Source of the DNA: Melieria omissa | Taxonomy: Eukaryota > Arthropoda > Insecta > Diptera > Ulidiidae | Direction: 5' to 3' | Assembly: GCA_963971225.1 (NCBI GenBank) | Contig: OZ020269.1 | Span: 45,901,264 to 45,965,263, forward strand | Length of the DNA stretch: 64,000 nt | Shown: positions 42,885 to 53,392 of the stretch, in pieces | Layout: each line of letters starts with the position of its first letter | Numbering within the stretch: position 1 is the stretch's first letter | Notes under the pieces: generated by a model | Told to the model about the DNA's origin: nothing | What the model saw: only the letters and a program-made list of their open reading frames with translations | Databases searched by the model: none | Translations under genes and position numbers: made by a program

Positions 42885-44020
42885 TTTGCAAAGTTCCTCA
42901 ACAAAATTTGTTTGTACTCGGTATCTGTAATAATTTTCTTCATGGGTCCGTAAACGATCATGAAGTTTTCAAAGATTGCCTAAGCAACCGTTTTTACGCT
43001 TTTGTCTTTTATTGGTATTGATACTAAATAGTTGGATAAGTCACAAATTGTTGTGACTGCATACATATTACTGCTTTCCCTTATTGGAAACGGACCAATC
43101 GTATCTATTAGTACTACGTCAAATGCAGTAATTGGTGTGTCCGTTATTATCATGTTTTCTCTTTTACTCTTAAGGGATTTATTTCTCTGACATTTGTCAC
43201 ATTTTGTAACGTATTGTGGCGTCGGCAGTAGGCAACCCTATCGCCTAATTTTGTTGAATAAACGAGCTCTCACATTGCTTAGAAATATTTATGTACTTTT
43301 CCATTATTGTTATTAATTAAACTTCTGAGTGAAATTCTTACCATGTATATAAGTTTCAGGTTTCTTATGTTTAGTACTTTTTATTAATAAATGTGTTTTC
43401 TGTTCGCGAAGTTATTCAAACTTGTTGTTTGATTTTTGAGACCTCAACCGGGGTTAGTTCTTTTCAGAACTCCACCTCCTTGGTTTTAAAGTATTTTGTT
43501 ACGTCTTTTGTCATGTTTTTCCATGAATAATGTTGTCTTATTTTGTTTAGTGTACGCATGATTCCTGGTTGGCCACCACTTATAGAACTATCATGATAAT
43601 TTTCTAAAATTAACCGGTTTTCGTCATAATTTTTTGGTTTTTGTAAATTTGGCGTCAGAGCTACTTCAATATTTACTAGAGAGCTGCAAATCCATTTATA
43701 CTCGATGCCTTCCCGTAATAATAATAATAATTGACTGGCACGACAGCCCGCTTACGCGAGACTAAGGCCTAGCTTCCCGCAACCACCCGTGTTGTGCGTG
43801 TGGACCTACAGTTTTATGCCGGTTCCGAACGGCAGGTTGGGAGCTTTTTCATAGGCAATTTTTACTCTCAGAGGTTTGCCATTTCCAGCTGAGAGGACAG
43901 CCACCGAAAGAGAAAACGATTTTCCCGTTATTTTTTTAGGTATTACTACATGCAGTATTCGCACTTGCGCCGCTCTGCATTCGACTCGCTGGACCGCGCA
44001 CTAACCAACTGAGCCACCGC
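42885..44020 (-). pseudogene. Ty3/gypsy integrase relic (gypsy-4), interrupted twice
   Basis: In coding order: ENRLILENYHDSSISGGQPG (HHCC start, near 43640-43580), IRQHYSWKNMTKDVTKYF (43500), an insertion (43212-43494), then TKCDKCQRNKSLKSKRENMI (CxxC), ITAFDVVLIDTIGPFPI (first catalytic Asp), MYAVTTICDLSNYLV and YGPMKKIITD (second Asp). The last Glu region is lost at the E3 boundary. A SINE family 2 copy interrupts the upstream end. The motifs fit the 17.6/297/gypsy lineage. It lies outside the LTRs of gypsy-3 and is a separate element. Confidence 0.8.
43212..43494. mobile_element. Insertion in gypsy-4 integrase (possible solo LTR)
   Basis: The integrase frame (DVTK before, TKCDKC after) is split here; ATTTTGTAACGT on the left and ATTTTGTTACGT on the right form an imperfect 12-bp direct repeat. 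The interior has TATATAAG at about 43347 and AATAAA at about 43388, compatible with a plus-strand LTR promoter and polyadenylation signal. The duplication is longer than usual for LTR elements, so the class is uncertain. Confidence 0.45.
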
Positions 44021-44024
44021 GGCT
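43717..44024 (-). mobile_element. SINE family 2, tRNA-derived (copy b)
   Basis: Flanked by GCCTTCCCGT at 43707-43716 and 44025-44034. The head (minus strand) is AGCCGCGGTGGCTCAGTTGG, the body has CTCTGAGAGTAAAAATTGCC, and the tail is ATT-type after GTGCCAGTCAA. Full length, 308 bp. Confidence 0.92.
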
Positions 44025-44049
44025 GCCTTCCCGTGCAGTTTAAAAAACG

Positions 44050-44290
44050 GAACACGTATCTAAATTGTCGAGTATCTGCACGATATTACTCGACGCTGAG
44101 CGAGCAGCTTCTCGTTGCTACTCGACGCTACCAGACTTCCTTCTCGTTGTTACGCAAATACTCGCGGAAGGTGTCGAGTATATCGGAAGGGTCGAAATTG
44201 CGTGAGGTACCGCAAATATTTGCGGAAGGTGCGGAGTATGTCGGAAGATTTAAACAGCATGAAAAACCGCAAATACTTTGTGAAGTTTGA
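44050..44290. repeat. Local degenerate repeats with CGAGTAT and CGGAAGGT cores
   Basis: GCAAATACTCGCGGAAGGTG then TCGAGTATATCGGAAG is echoed 60 bp later by GCAAATATTTGCGGAAGGTG and CGGAGTATGTCGGAAG; CTACTCGACGCT recurs at 44091 and 44117. Probably a short minisatellite or part of gypsy-4; no coding evidence. Confidence 0.5.
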
Positions 44291-44372
44291 GTTGAATGTG
44301 CTTCAAAGGAATTTTTTGTATTTTATGTTTATTTATTTATTTATAACGAATAATATGACAAATATATATATA

Positions 44373-44569
44373 AGTACAAGTTTTTTATTATTTTTCATTT
44401 GAATACAAATTGCTTATCGATGCACTAGCATTAGCGTCTAGCTTAATACTAACTCTTAGACTCTAGTTTAGTATTACTCAAGTACAGCTCTTCTAGTCTT
44501 GTAGCTGTTATACGATAAAGTATAAGAGCTCAAGGCTTTAGTATGAGAGTTTGAGGACAGTATGCCACT
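44373..44569 (-). repeat. gypsy-3 3' LTR
   Basis: 197 bp, AGTACAAGTTTTTT to TATGCCACT on the plus strand (AGT...ACT ends as in 17.6/297 relatives). The adjoining TCTCGCACCCC reads GGGGTGCGAGA on the element strand, a likely polypurine tract. Confidence 0.75.
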
Positions 44570-44770
44570 TCTCGCACCCCTAAATAATGCAATGCCCTCA
44601 TTGTATGTTTTCGTTATTTACAAATTAAATTTTTCCTTGAAAAATTTACTTAAAAGAGCAAATGTAATAAGGAAACTTCCGATTTATAAATATTTAGTAC
44701 AAAACAATTCATTTGTTTACATTTTAGAATATTTTATGGTCAATTCAATTAGTTTTCTTTTTCCTTTTAA

Positions 44771-45290
44771 CCTTCACTCTGTACTTGGGGTATACAGTTC
44801 CCCACGACGACATAAAACATGAAATTGTGAAGGTTTTTAATTCTAAACGATATATTTATATCATTGGATAGGTATTGATGAGAGGAATCTAAAAACAAAA
44901 ACAAATATCTCAATTCAAGTATGATTAGGCAGATATAGCCAAAAAATGCACACAAACTGTTTGTTGTGCTTTGGGGAATAAATTACCCCGTTAATTTTAC
45001 CAATACATTTTGTATGGAAAACTTATCCAAGTTCTGAACGAGCACGAGCACACTCACCGGTGGAATAACAGATTCAAAGACGGTGTGCAAATAAATAACA
45101 TAAAAATACTAATACAAAAAAACAAACAACAACAACATTAATAATATTTCATACTATAATGATAATATAATTATTTCCCAAAAAACTATTATTTTACTCA
45201 TTCCCATACAAAATATACTGGCTCAAAAATGGGGAACTCAGTTCCCCATTGCACGGGATTAGGGTGCAAAAACCATGCACAGAGTGAAGG
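44771..45290. mobile_element. piggyBac-like MITE with TTAA duplication, inside gypsy-3
   Basis: TTAA at 44767-44770 and 45291-45294. The inverted termini CCTTCACTCTGT are exact over 12 bp. Both ends carry self-complementary motifs (GGGGTATACAGTTCCCC near 44788, GGGGAACTCAGTTCCCC near 45230). The gypsy-3 integrase frame (KVRKYKNQFN) is interrupted exactly at the TTAA. 520 bp, non-coding. Confidence 0.88.
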
Positions 45291-47990
45291 TTAAATTGGT
45301 TCTTATATTTTCTAACCTTTTGATTTTTGAATTCAACTATATAATGTTCTCCATCGTCTTCGGTATGGAGTAGTCTCACTTTTCTATAGGGGTTACTTAT
45401 TTTATCCAACCTTTTTCTCGAATTGTCGGCGTTAACAAAATTTGTGTCGATATCTTTCTCTTTTCTGTTTTTGTTTGCGTTATTAATTCGTTGTTCTTTT
45501 ATAAGATGAGGATTCAATTTTGGTGGCTGTTTGTTAAAAAAATGTTATACGGAATTTCACCAATAGTGGAATGAGCAATAACATGGTTGTACGTATAGAG
45601 TGTTTGTTCAAGTTCCATGTGTTTTAACTCTTTATCGTCTGAAGTGTTAATTATTCTGAGCTTCTCATTACGTGTTTTATGCAGACGTTCAATATCACCA
45701 ATTCCAGTCTTTCCAGTTGTTACTTCGACTTTTATATTTAATTGATCACACCATTGTTTAACATTTGCATTATTTATACCTTGATCTTGATCAATTTTTA
45801 AAACATATATTTTTAGTAAACCTTTTTTGGTTTCTAACCAGTTCAATGCTTTAACTTTTTCAGCCGTAGCAAATTTCGAAAATAAATCAATACATGTCAA
45901 ATAATATTCGTTAGCCCATTTCCAAAAATCTACAGTAAACTTTTCTCTGGTTTCATAAACCGGAGGTGTAATTTTGAATTGCAATTTGTTAGATATATGA
46001 TCATTTTTACAGTGGTTACACAATTCGCATTCATTAATTATTTTAGTAATTTCTTTAAGGTAGTTCGGGTAATAACATTTATGTTTAAAACTCTTTGCTA
46101 TTTTTTCTATTCCTTGGTGAAGACCACTTAAATGAATTTCAGTTATTTTAGTTTTAAATGTAGAAAAATCTTTAATGTTTTCTAACTCTTGAGTTGCCCT
46201 ATAAATCTTATTAATTTAATTAATTTAAGTTGGTTTTTAAATACGTTCAATGGCCGTTCAGTTATTCTGATAAAACTCCCAGAATCTTCAACGGCTGAGT
46301 GAATTGTGGCTGTATTTGACGAAATTTCCTCATTGGCATTGCACTCTTCGATCTTAATACGAGACAAAGCATCTGCCACATGGTTTTCCTTGCCTGGAAT
46401 ATACTTTACATCAAAATCGTACTCATTGAGCCTGATCTTCCACCTTTGCAATTTGGCATTGGCCTCCTTAAGGTTATGCAACCACTGCAATGGTCTATGA
46501 TCGCTATTTATTAAAAATTTCCGACCATATGAATATGGCCTAAAGTATTTTGTGGCCCATACCATTGCTAAGAGCTCTTTCTCAGTTGCTGAGTAGTGCA
46601 ACTCATGTTCATTGAGTGTGCGACTGGCGAAGAAAATTGCTTGCTGGCTCAATACTGCCCCTAAAGCCACATTTGACGCATCCGTGGTTAAGGGTTTGGT
46701 AATTTTTGAAAAATTTTGTATGAACTTACGGTAGAACCCTGGCAAACCTAAAAATTGTTTTATTTCTTTTTCCGTTTTAGGAATCGGATAATTTAGAATT
46801 GCGTTGATTTTGTTAGGGTTTGGCTTGACACCTGTTGGTGTTATAACATGACCAAGGAATTCGGTTTCCCGTCTTAAAAACTCGCTTTTATCCAATTGGA
46901 TTTTTAAATTTGCTTCAGCTAATCTTTGGAAGACTGGAAGACTAATCGAGCGACTCAATATGTTCCTGGAGTGATGTGCTGAAAACGACAATGTCGTCTA
47001 AGTAGACCATGCAGTTTCTTCCTATCAAGTTATCCAAAACTGTATTCATCAGCCTTTGGAATGTAGCTGGAGCATTTTTGAGCCCGAATGGCATTCTTAA
47101 AAACTCGAAATGGCCATTTTGGGTGGAAAAGGCAGTCTTTTGTCTATCCAAAGGGTCCATTTCGATTTGGTGGAAACCTTGTGCCAAATCAATAGTGGAA
47201 AAATACAAGCACCTACCTAATTTGTCGAGTATCTCATCCATATTAGGAATGGGATACCTATCGTCTATTGTAATCGAATTGAGTTTTCGAAAATCGATCA
47301 CAATTCTCCATTTCTCTATTCCTGAAGCATCAGGTTTTTTAGGCACAACCCAAATCGGTGCGGAGTATGGAGAGTCACTATGGCAAATGATTTGCTGCTC
47401 GAGCATTTCTTTGATTTGCTTGTTTACTTCCACTTTATGTACTTCCGGATATCTGTAAGATTTGGTGTAGATTGGGTCTTCGTGGCTAGTTTTTATTCTA
47501 TGTTTTATTTTATGAGTAAAGCTAAGTTTTTCTCCCTCCTTATAAAAGCAATTCTAAATTTATCTAATAATTTTCTTAATTTATCCGATTCTTCTGTATT
47601 TAAATGGTCAAGCCTGAACTTATTTTCATAGCTTTCAACTCTATGTTTATTATTTGAAAACTCATAAGAAATTCCATTTAAATTTATTATGTTTTTCTCC
47701 AAATCAATTTTAGAGTTAATTTGTTGAAGCGTATCGAAACCTATCAATCCATCATAATTATTGGAAAAGTTATACACAAAAAACCGTAATTTATGCTCAT
47801 GATTGTAGCTAGAAACTTCTTGTGTTCTGCAACACTTTTCCCGCAGCTGTTGCTAATATTATAGGTTTAACGTTGATAATTTTACTATTTATTACTTTAG
47901 GGCTTATTAGGTTTACAGACGAGCCCGTGTCTATCAAAAGTTTTAGAGGTTTATTGTTTATTACTAGTTCTATTGTGGGTAGTCCTCCGA
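45291..47990 (-). pseudogene. gypsy-3 pol: protease, RT, RNase H, integrase
   Basis: Protease LLIDTGSSVNLISP near 47930 and YDGLIGFDTL. RT at 47433-46942: [55 protein letters not shown] and [13 protein letters not shown] frame change near 46970 leads to [17 protein letters not shown], then RNase H ([40 protein letters not shown]). The linker between KITKPLT and TDASN is about 45 residues shorter than in relatives, an in-frame deletion near 46680. Integrase: CIDLFSKFA, IDQDQGINNA and GDIERLHKTRNE (Asp, Asp, Glu), then the C-terminal domain KVRLLHTEDDGEHYIVEF. Stops and frame changes near 47505 and 46182. Confidence 0.9.
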
Positions 47991-48121
47991 GGCTTCTAAT
48001 CGAAAATTTGACGGCTCTTGCTCCATGGGCTCAGGTCGTCCAAAACGACGAATTCTAGACTGGTTTGAATTTACTGTATTTTGCCTTCTAATTTGCGATG
48101 GGTTTGTTGCCTGTGTATTAG

Positions 48122-49519
48122 CAAAGAATATGAAGTAATATAAAACGCGCATCTCATACAAGCAAACGCGTTGTATGGCGGGTACTGCTGGTAGTACCCT
48201 CTGTCATTGACAGCAGAACTCACTGTTACTAACAGCAGAAATCTCTGTAACTCCGGCGTAACATGTGAGTAGAAGCAAAGAAAATAAACATACGAAGGCT
48301 TCCTTTTGGTTGCGCTCACTGCAGCGAGTCTGCGTTAGCACACTGCTGCGACGTGGAATTATTGGGAGATTTTTTGGCGGCTGGCTTTTCTTCTTCTTCC
48401 ATAAGCCTGCACGGCGTCTCATATTGCTCCTGAACTCACTGCCGACTGTAGTGTGCGCAAAATCATAGAAAAGAAAATAAAATATGGCTGGCATGGCGAC
48501 CTATATGATCGCTACAGGCAATAAAAAATATATAATAAGTAATCAACAAAGACAAAAAGGGAAATTGGAAAGAAAGGAAGACGTTTTTATTAGCCCGTAA
48601 TAATTTTCCGTCCCGTTCTTTGGAACTATTTTTACTGCCTACATATAATGCTTGCTTAAAAGAACTAAACTAAGAAAATCTTATATTGTAAATTTATGGT
48701 CACATCATTCGCCATGGAACCATTCAGTTGTAGAATATTTATATTATTTTTAAACGTAGGCATTCCTAAATTAAATTTTTCATATGACAAAATACTTGTT
48801 TTATTATTTATTTCTTTATTTAGTGCTTTAGTAGTGCTTTCGACTTATTGAAAGTCAATAGACCTATTAAATTATGCTTGTCTATACAATCTTTTAACCC
48901 TTGGTTTGTCCGTTAGATTTCGATTTAAAAAAAAAAATTAAAACACGTATCTAATTATTTTCATCAAATATTTTTATTTCGAACTCGCCACGTAAAAATA
49001 TTTGTAAACATTTTAAATTGGGATCAACCACCAAATTTTAAAATCAATCAAAGCGTTGGCCATCAAAAAGCCATACACCACAAAGATTCGATTGATAGAA
49101 ATATGATAGCAATTTGGGCAGCAAACCCGGCAATCGGCAACACAAACAAGCATACACACAATAATCGACAACAACAAAAACATTAGCGAATCCCGAGTCA
49201 TCTTCGTTGAAACGATGATGACGATGCCTTCGTTCGTTGTTTGTTTTTTGCTTGCGCTTCGGCAAACAGGATCAAGAAACACATGCATGCAAAAAATGAT
49301 TGAGCGAACACTACGCTGCAACAACCACCACTTCAATGTACACGAGTGAAGCCGTTGCGAACAATAACATAGCTTTTTGCTGTTGTCCTACGCAAATCTA
49401 ACAGAAAATGTTATGAACCTAACATTTTCAAATGCCTACGCTTCGCTCTTCCCGCTCGCATCATAGCAACCTAAACTTTTGCGCCCACATGCGCGTTCTA
49501 TATTACTTCATATTCTTTG
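48122..49519. mobile_element. Family A non-autonomous DNA element, copy A2, complete
   Basis: Inverted termini CAAAGAATATGAAGTAATAT with an inner GCGCAT, about 30 bp, nearly exact at both ends. Flanked by GTATTAG (48115-48121 and 49520-49526); removing the element and one copy rejoins the gypsy-3 gag frame (NANFTNT to QATNPS). 1,398 bp, no transposase. It preserves empty sites for the B1, piggyBac and mariner insertions found in A1. Confidence 0.92.
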
Positions 49520-50302
49520 GTATTAGTAAAGTTTGCATTGTTGTAGCTGTTAAATGGTGGGGTACGATTAAATTGGGTGTTGAATTGTGGGAAACTGTTA
49601 CTTTGCCAATGTGGATTTACATTGCTATAATGATTAGGTCCATTGAACGATTGATTTCTGTGGAAATTATCAGAAATGGGATATTGCGAAAATTGATTTA
49701 TATTCGGTGTTGCGAAGTATTCATCATTGTTGGTTGCTTTACTATTATTTAAATAGTTAGAAACTCTTGGGAATGAGTTATTTAGGGGATTTTGTCTGCT
49801 TTTGTTTATTTTTTTTAACATCCTCAAAAACATTATTTTCTTTTAAGATTTTAATAGCATGTTTAATGTCGGTAGCTAGATTCGCATTAACTAATGCAGT
49901 CAGATGATTTGGCAACTCTGTCTTCAGTGTCTTTAAACTTATTTGGTCTAACTCTTTGTTCAAAAATATTTTGGTTGAATTACTTTCATTTTTAAGTTTA
50001 ATACAATCCTTCACTTTACATACTGCTAAATTTATTTCTTCACATAATAACCTTACACTATTCTTAAATTTAATATTACTTATCTCTAAAATTAGCGTCG
50101 AAACAGGAGTATGTTCGCCAAACTCATCTACCAATAACTGCCTCAGTGTTGTCCATTCTAACGGTTGCTCTCTTCTGACGACATCTAGTGCAGGGCCTCG
50201 CAATGTCCGTAGGACGCAATTAAAATAGAATGCCTTCTCTTCTTGAGCAAGTGCTAGAGGCTGTGGCATAATAGCGTCAATACTATCGATGTACAACGCC
50301 AA
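49498..50302 (-). pseudogene. gypsy-3 gag, interrupted by A2
   Basis: The frame from 50302 holds SIDAIMPQPLALAQEEKAFY, LRGPALDVVRREQPLEW and LLVDEFGEHTPVSTLILEI, matching gag of the 17.6/297/Tom group. A frame change near 49800 leads into an asparagine-rich C terminus (NYLNNSKATNNDEYF; PPFNSYNNANFTNT). The gag continues on the other side of A2 at 48114 (QATNPSQIRRQNTVNSNQSR, RPEPMEQEP) before protease. The true start lies upstream of 50302 at about 50400 (QFDGDSNYLALYI), in frame. Confidence 0.82.
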
Positions 50303-50627
50303 GTAATTTGAGTCGCCGTCGAATGGTTGGATTAATTTAATATTTGCATGACGAGTTCCCGTTTTTCTTTAGCTTCAGCCATGTTGTTTTCTGTCTTTAT
50401 ATTTAATAATTTTAAATTTTCATTTATAATGTCTAATTCTTTTTCCATTAATAACGACTTGTAATAATGTACTTGTAATAATGACTTGTCTGTGAAACTA
50501 TTACGTGAATTTGTCTCGATTTCCGATTAAACTTTGTAATATTTAGGTTTTTCTCTTACGGTTTTTGTTTTTTTGTCTACTTTTTTTTTTGCTTTGCAGG
50601 TTTCTCTTTTCTTCACTTTTGGTTTAT

Positions 50628-50924
50628 GCTGTTGCTAAGTCCAATCTAGCTAATTTCTAGCAGTTTTCGAGTAGTCTAAAGAAATTCGACCGCTGAGAAA
50701 GCGCGCACGACTGTACTTTTCCTTTGCCTTTGAAGGCCGCAAGACCACAGAACCCACGCACTAGATTAACTGTTTGCTGTTGCTAAGTCAAATCTTGCTA
50801 ATTTCTGGCAGTTTTCAAGTAGTCTTAAGAGATTCGACTGCTAGAGAAGCGCGCATGACTGTACTTTTTCTTTGCCTTTGGAAGCCGCAAGACACCACAG
50901 AACCCACGCACTTCATTAACTGTT
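50628..50924. repeat. 148-bp tandem duplication in the gypsy-3 leader
   Basis: Two units start at 50628 and 50776 with GCTGTTGCTAAGTC and share CGCGCACGACTGTACTTTTC-like and CACAGAACCCACGCACT blocks; a third partial start (GTTGTTGTTG) follows. They lie in the untranslated leader between gag and the primer site; 50925-51200 is further AT-rich leader. Confidence 0.85.
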
Positions 50925-51200
50925 TGTTGTTGTTGAATATAAAAACTTCTTTTTTTTTTTAATTGTTAATTTTTCGGTATTGTGAACTAAAGCCTTTTTA
51001 CGTTTAGCACATGTTTAACAAACTTGATACACGCACTTAATTTGGTCTTTAAAACGTGACTCGTTATAGTTTGCTTTTATATAATTATCCTTTATAAGTA
51101 GTGTATACGTTTTTCTTTAATGAATTTCAATAATATTAATAATTATTATTTTTCACACGCGATATTTCACATTAGTTCGTTTTAGGATCTTTTTCACAGA

Positions 51201-51217
51201 TCCCACCGACTGCGCCA
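51201..51217 (-). other. gypsy-3 primer-binding site, tRNA-Ser type
   Basis: Plus strand TCCCACCGACTGCGCCA, identical to the 3' end of tRNA-Ser used by 17.6/297 elements (recalled family knowledge). The last base overlaps the LTR edge. Confidence 0.82.
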
Positions 51218-51345
51218 GTAAAAGTTTTTAATTATTTTTATTTTGAATACAAATTGCTTTTCGATGCACTAGCATTAGCGTCTAGCTTAATACTAACTCT
51301 TAGACCCTAGTTTAGTATTACTCAAGTACAGCTATACTGGCAGCC
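51217..51345 (-). repeat. gypsy-3 5' LTR (truncated)
   Basis: AGTAAAAGTTTTTAATT onwards matches the 3' LTR through GTATTACTCAAGTACAGCT (51311-51333), then is cut by a SINE; the remaining 60 bp of the LTR are not found on the far side. Confidence 0.8.
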
Positions 51346-51681
51346 GCCGTGGCTCAGTTGGGGTTAGTGCGTTGGACAACGAGTCAAAGGAGGCAACCGC
51401 AGGTTCAAATACTGCCTGTAATAACACCTAAAAAAAATAACGGGAAACTCGTTTTCTCTTTCGGTGGCTGTCCTCTCAGCTGGAAATGGCAAACCTCTGA
51501 GAGTAAAAATTGCCTATGAAAAAGCTCCCAACCTGCTTAAAACTGTAGGTCCCTTCCACCCGCGTACAAAAATTCACACGCACAACACGGGTGGTTGCGG
51601 GAAGCTAGGCCTTAGTCTCGCGTAAGCGGGCTGTCGTGCCAGTCAATTATTATTAAAATTATTATTAATAATTATTATATA
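51339..51681 (+). mobile_element. SINE family 2, tRNA-derived (copy c)
   Basis: Head GGCAGCCGCCGTGGCTCAGT, A-box region CTCAGTTGGGGTTAGTGCG, B box GGTTCAAATAC, body with CCTCTGAGAGTAAAAATTGC, then GTGCCAGTCAA and an ATT-type tail to about 51681. A short TATACTG repeat at both ends may be the target duplication. Confidence 0.9.
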
Positions 51682-52009
51682 CTGTGCTTTATTATGTAAG
51701 AAATTATATATAATTTATTTAAGTTTAATTTTTTTGTTAAACTATTAAAATCTAGTAGTCTACTATTACCATCGTAGGGTAACATCATGAGCTTGATGTT
51801 GAAGCATCGAAACAGTGTAAAAAAATTAGAAAAGCAACCAAAAACATCTTAGTACTCTCCTTTACTCCGCTGTTTCTTTCTGTTTATAGAGTGCCTCTCA
51901 TACGTGCAAACTCATTCGGTTCAGTTATATAATTAAACGAAAACATCTCCATCACCTTTCCCTCCTGACATTAACAACATTCATTGATTTCAGCTTCTTC
52001 TACGTAGAT
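51682..52009. other. AT-rich interval
   Basis: No feature recognised except a 30-bp sequence (starting TAAACGAAAACATCTCC, 51934) that recurs at 53522-53551 beyond the hAT relic. Confidence 0.4.
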
Positions 52010-52910
52010 TTAAAAATATTTTAATCGTTTCAACTGGCGATGAGTTAATGAATTGTGTCCACCCCGGATTTTATTCACTATTTTGACCACAACATTCATT
52101 GTGTGAACACTTTTCGTCCATTTTGCACACAATGATTCTTGATGAATCACACAGTGGAACGAAGGAACCTGTACCCCATTTTTAATCAACTGCCCTATAA
52201 AGCCATCCTTTTTAACACACATTGCAGGCGCACCATCTGTGCATACGGCTGTTAATCGTGTTGATTCGGTCTTTATATCCAACCTTCCGTTTATCGCATC
52301 AAAAATGTCTACGCCTCTTGTATTTTGAACAAGCGGGATCAGTGCAAGAATCTCTTCATTTACATTAAAACTGTCGTCAACCATTCTGATTGCTAATATT
52401 AGTTGGCTTATGTCAGAAATATCGCATGATTCGTCCAATGGAAGAGAGAAGTATGTACAGAACTTAAATTTTTTTTAGGTAGTCTGCGTATTCGTTAAGT
52501 TCTTCAATTCTTCGAGTAACTGTGTTTCGTGACAAAGAAACTGTTTCAATTGAGTCTGCAAACATAGTTCCTCTTTCTCCAAAACAAGACAGCATTTGCT
52601 TGCAAACTTTTTTAATAAACAAGCCATCAGAAAACGGTTTGAAGTTCTGAGAAATACTTAATCGTGCAACATAAGATGCTTTTACAGGTGCAGTATAAGT
52701 AATATTTGACTGAATATTAAGATGTTGCATGTTTATTTCCTTAGCATAACTTTCAATGTCCTCCAAAATTCGTAGCGCATCATGAACCAAAAAGACTTGT
52801 TTAACTCCGAAAATAACTGTTCTTTAGAACCTTCCGCTATCTTATTAGCAACGCAACCTGCATGACATGTCTTAAAATGCTTTTCCATATTATATTTTAA
52901 GCTCCCCCGA
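52010..52910 (-). pseudogene. hAT transposase relic (ZBED5/GTF2IRD2-like group)
   Basis: A BED-like zinc finger is readable at about 52950-52860 (CTICFQII, then KHFKTCHAGC). The segment 52790-52464 (ARLSISQNFKPFSDGLFIKK, ETVSLSRNTVTRRIEELNEY) matches the pre-catalytic region. After a frame change at 52450, 52438-52010 holds DESCDISDISQLILAIRM (first Asp), LTAVCTDGAPAMCVKKDGFI and VPSFHCVIHQESLCAKW, the hallmark motifs of the hAT group that includes ZBED5- and GTF2IRD2-like proteins. It is truncated after NSLTHRQLKR; the last catalytic Glu and the dimerisation domain are missing. No terminal repeats were found. Confidence 0.85.
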
Positions 52911-53172
52911 ATTATTTGAAAGCATATTGTGCACTGCGCTTGACCCTTAAAATTATAAGTGAAAAAAATATAATTTTCCCATTCTCATTGCAATTCGCGT
53001 TAATTTTGCAAGCTTAAAAATTGTAAATTAGAAACAAACACCGATTTTTTTCTAGTGCTACTCAATCGACCGGCGCGCCGCACACGTTTTGAAGCAAATT
53101 CATTCGCTAGACGACAACAAAGCCTACGTTGAAGATAACTGTCGCCAGTGCGTGCTGTGTGTGTATACTACT

Positions 53173-53392
53173 TACACCCTTTCAAGTTCGATTTCAGAAA
53201 GTGTAAACAAAATTTCAAAAAGCGTAAAAGAAATTGTAGAAACCGTAAAAACAATTTCAGAAAGAGTAAATTCAATTTCAGTAATATAAATTTAATTTCA
53301 GAAAGCGTAAAGCAATTTCAGAAACCGTAAATTAAATTTCAGGTTTCTCAAATTGCTTTTACACTTTCTGAAATCGAACTTGAAAAGGTGTA
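53173..53392. repeat. Minisatellite capped by inverted repeats (hairpin)
   Basis: Units of 20-22 bp with core AATTTCAGAAAGCGTAAA run from about 53193 to 53345. A 35-bp sequence at the left (CAAGTTCGATTTCAGAAAGT core, 53173-53207) is inverted at 53355-53392, so the array is bounded by arms that are themselves repeat units. Peptides open across it (SVNKISKSVKEIV and the like) are by-products of the repeat. Confidence 0.8.

Larger units (their letters stand above)
44373..51345 (-). mobile_element. Ty3/gypsy element of the 17.6/297 type (gypsy-3)
   Basis: LTR copies at 44373-44569 and 51217-51345 (the latter cut by a SINE), a tRNA-Ser-type primer site, gag (50302 to about 47995), then protease, RT, RNase H and integrase (47990 to 45291). 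It is interrupted by A2 inside gag and by a TTAA MITE inside the integrase C terminus. Only about 200 bp lie between the end of integrase and the 3' LTR, so no envelope gene is present although the 17.6/297 lineage often carries one. Inactive. Confidence 0.88.

Noticed and set aside
53089..53330. Coiled-coil-like peptide repeats (SVNKISKSVKEIV type)
   Set aside because: Produced by a 20-22-bp minisatellite; two frames are open for the same reason.
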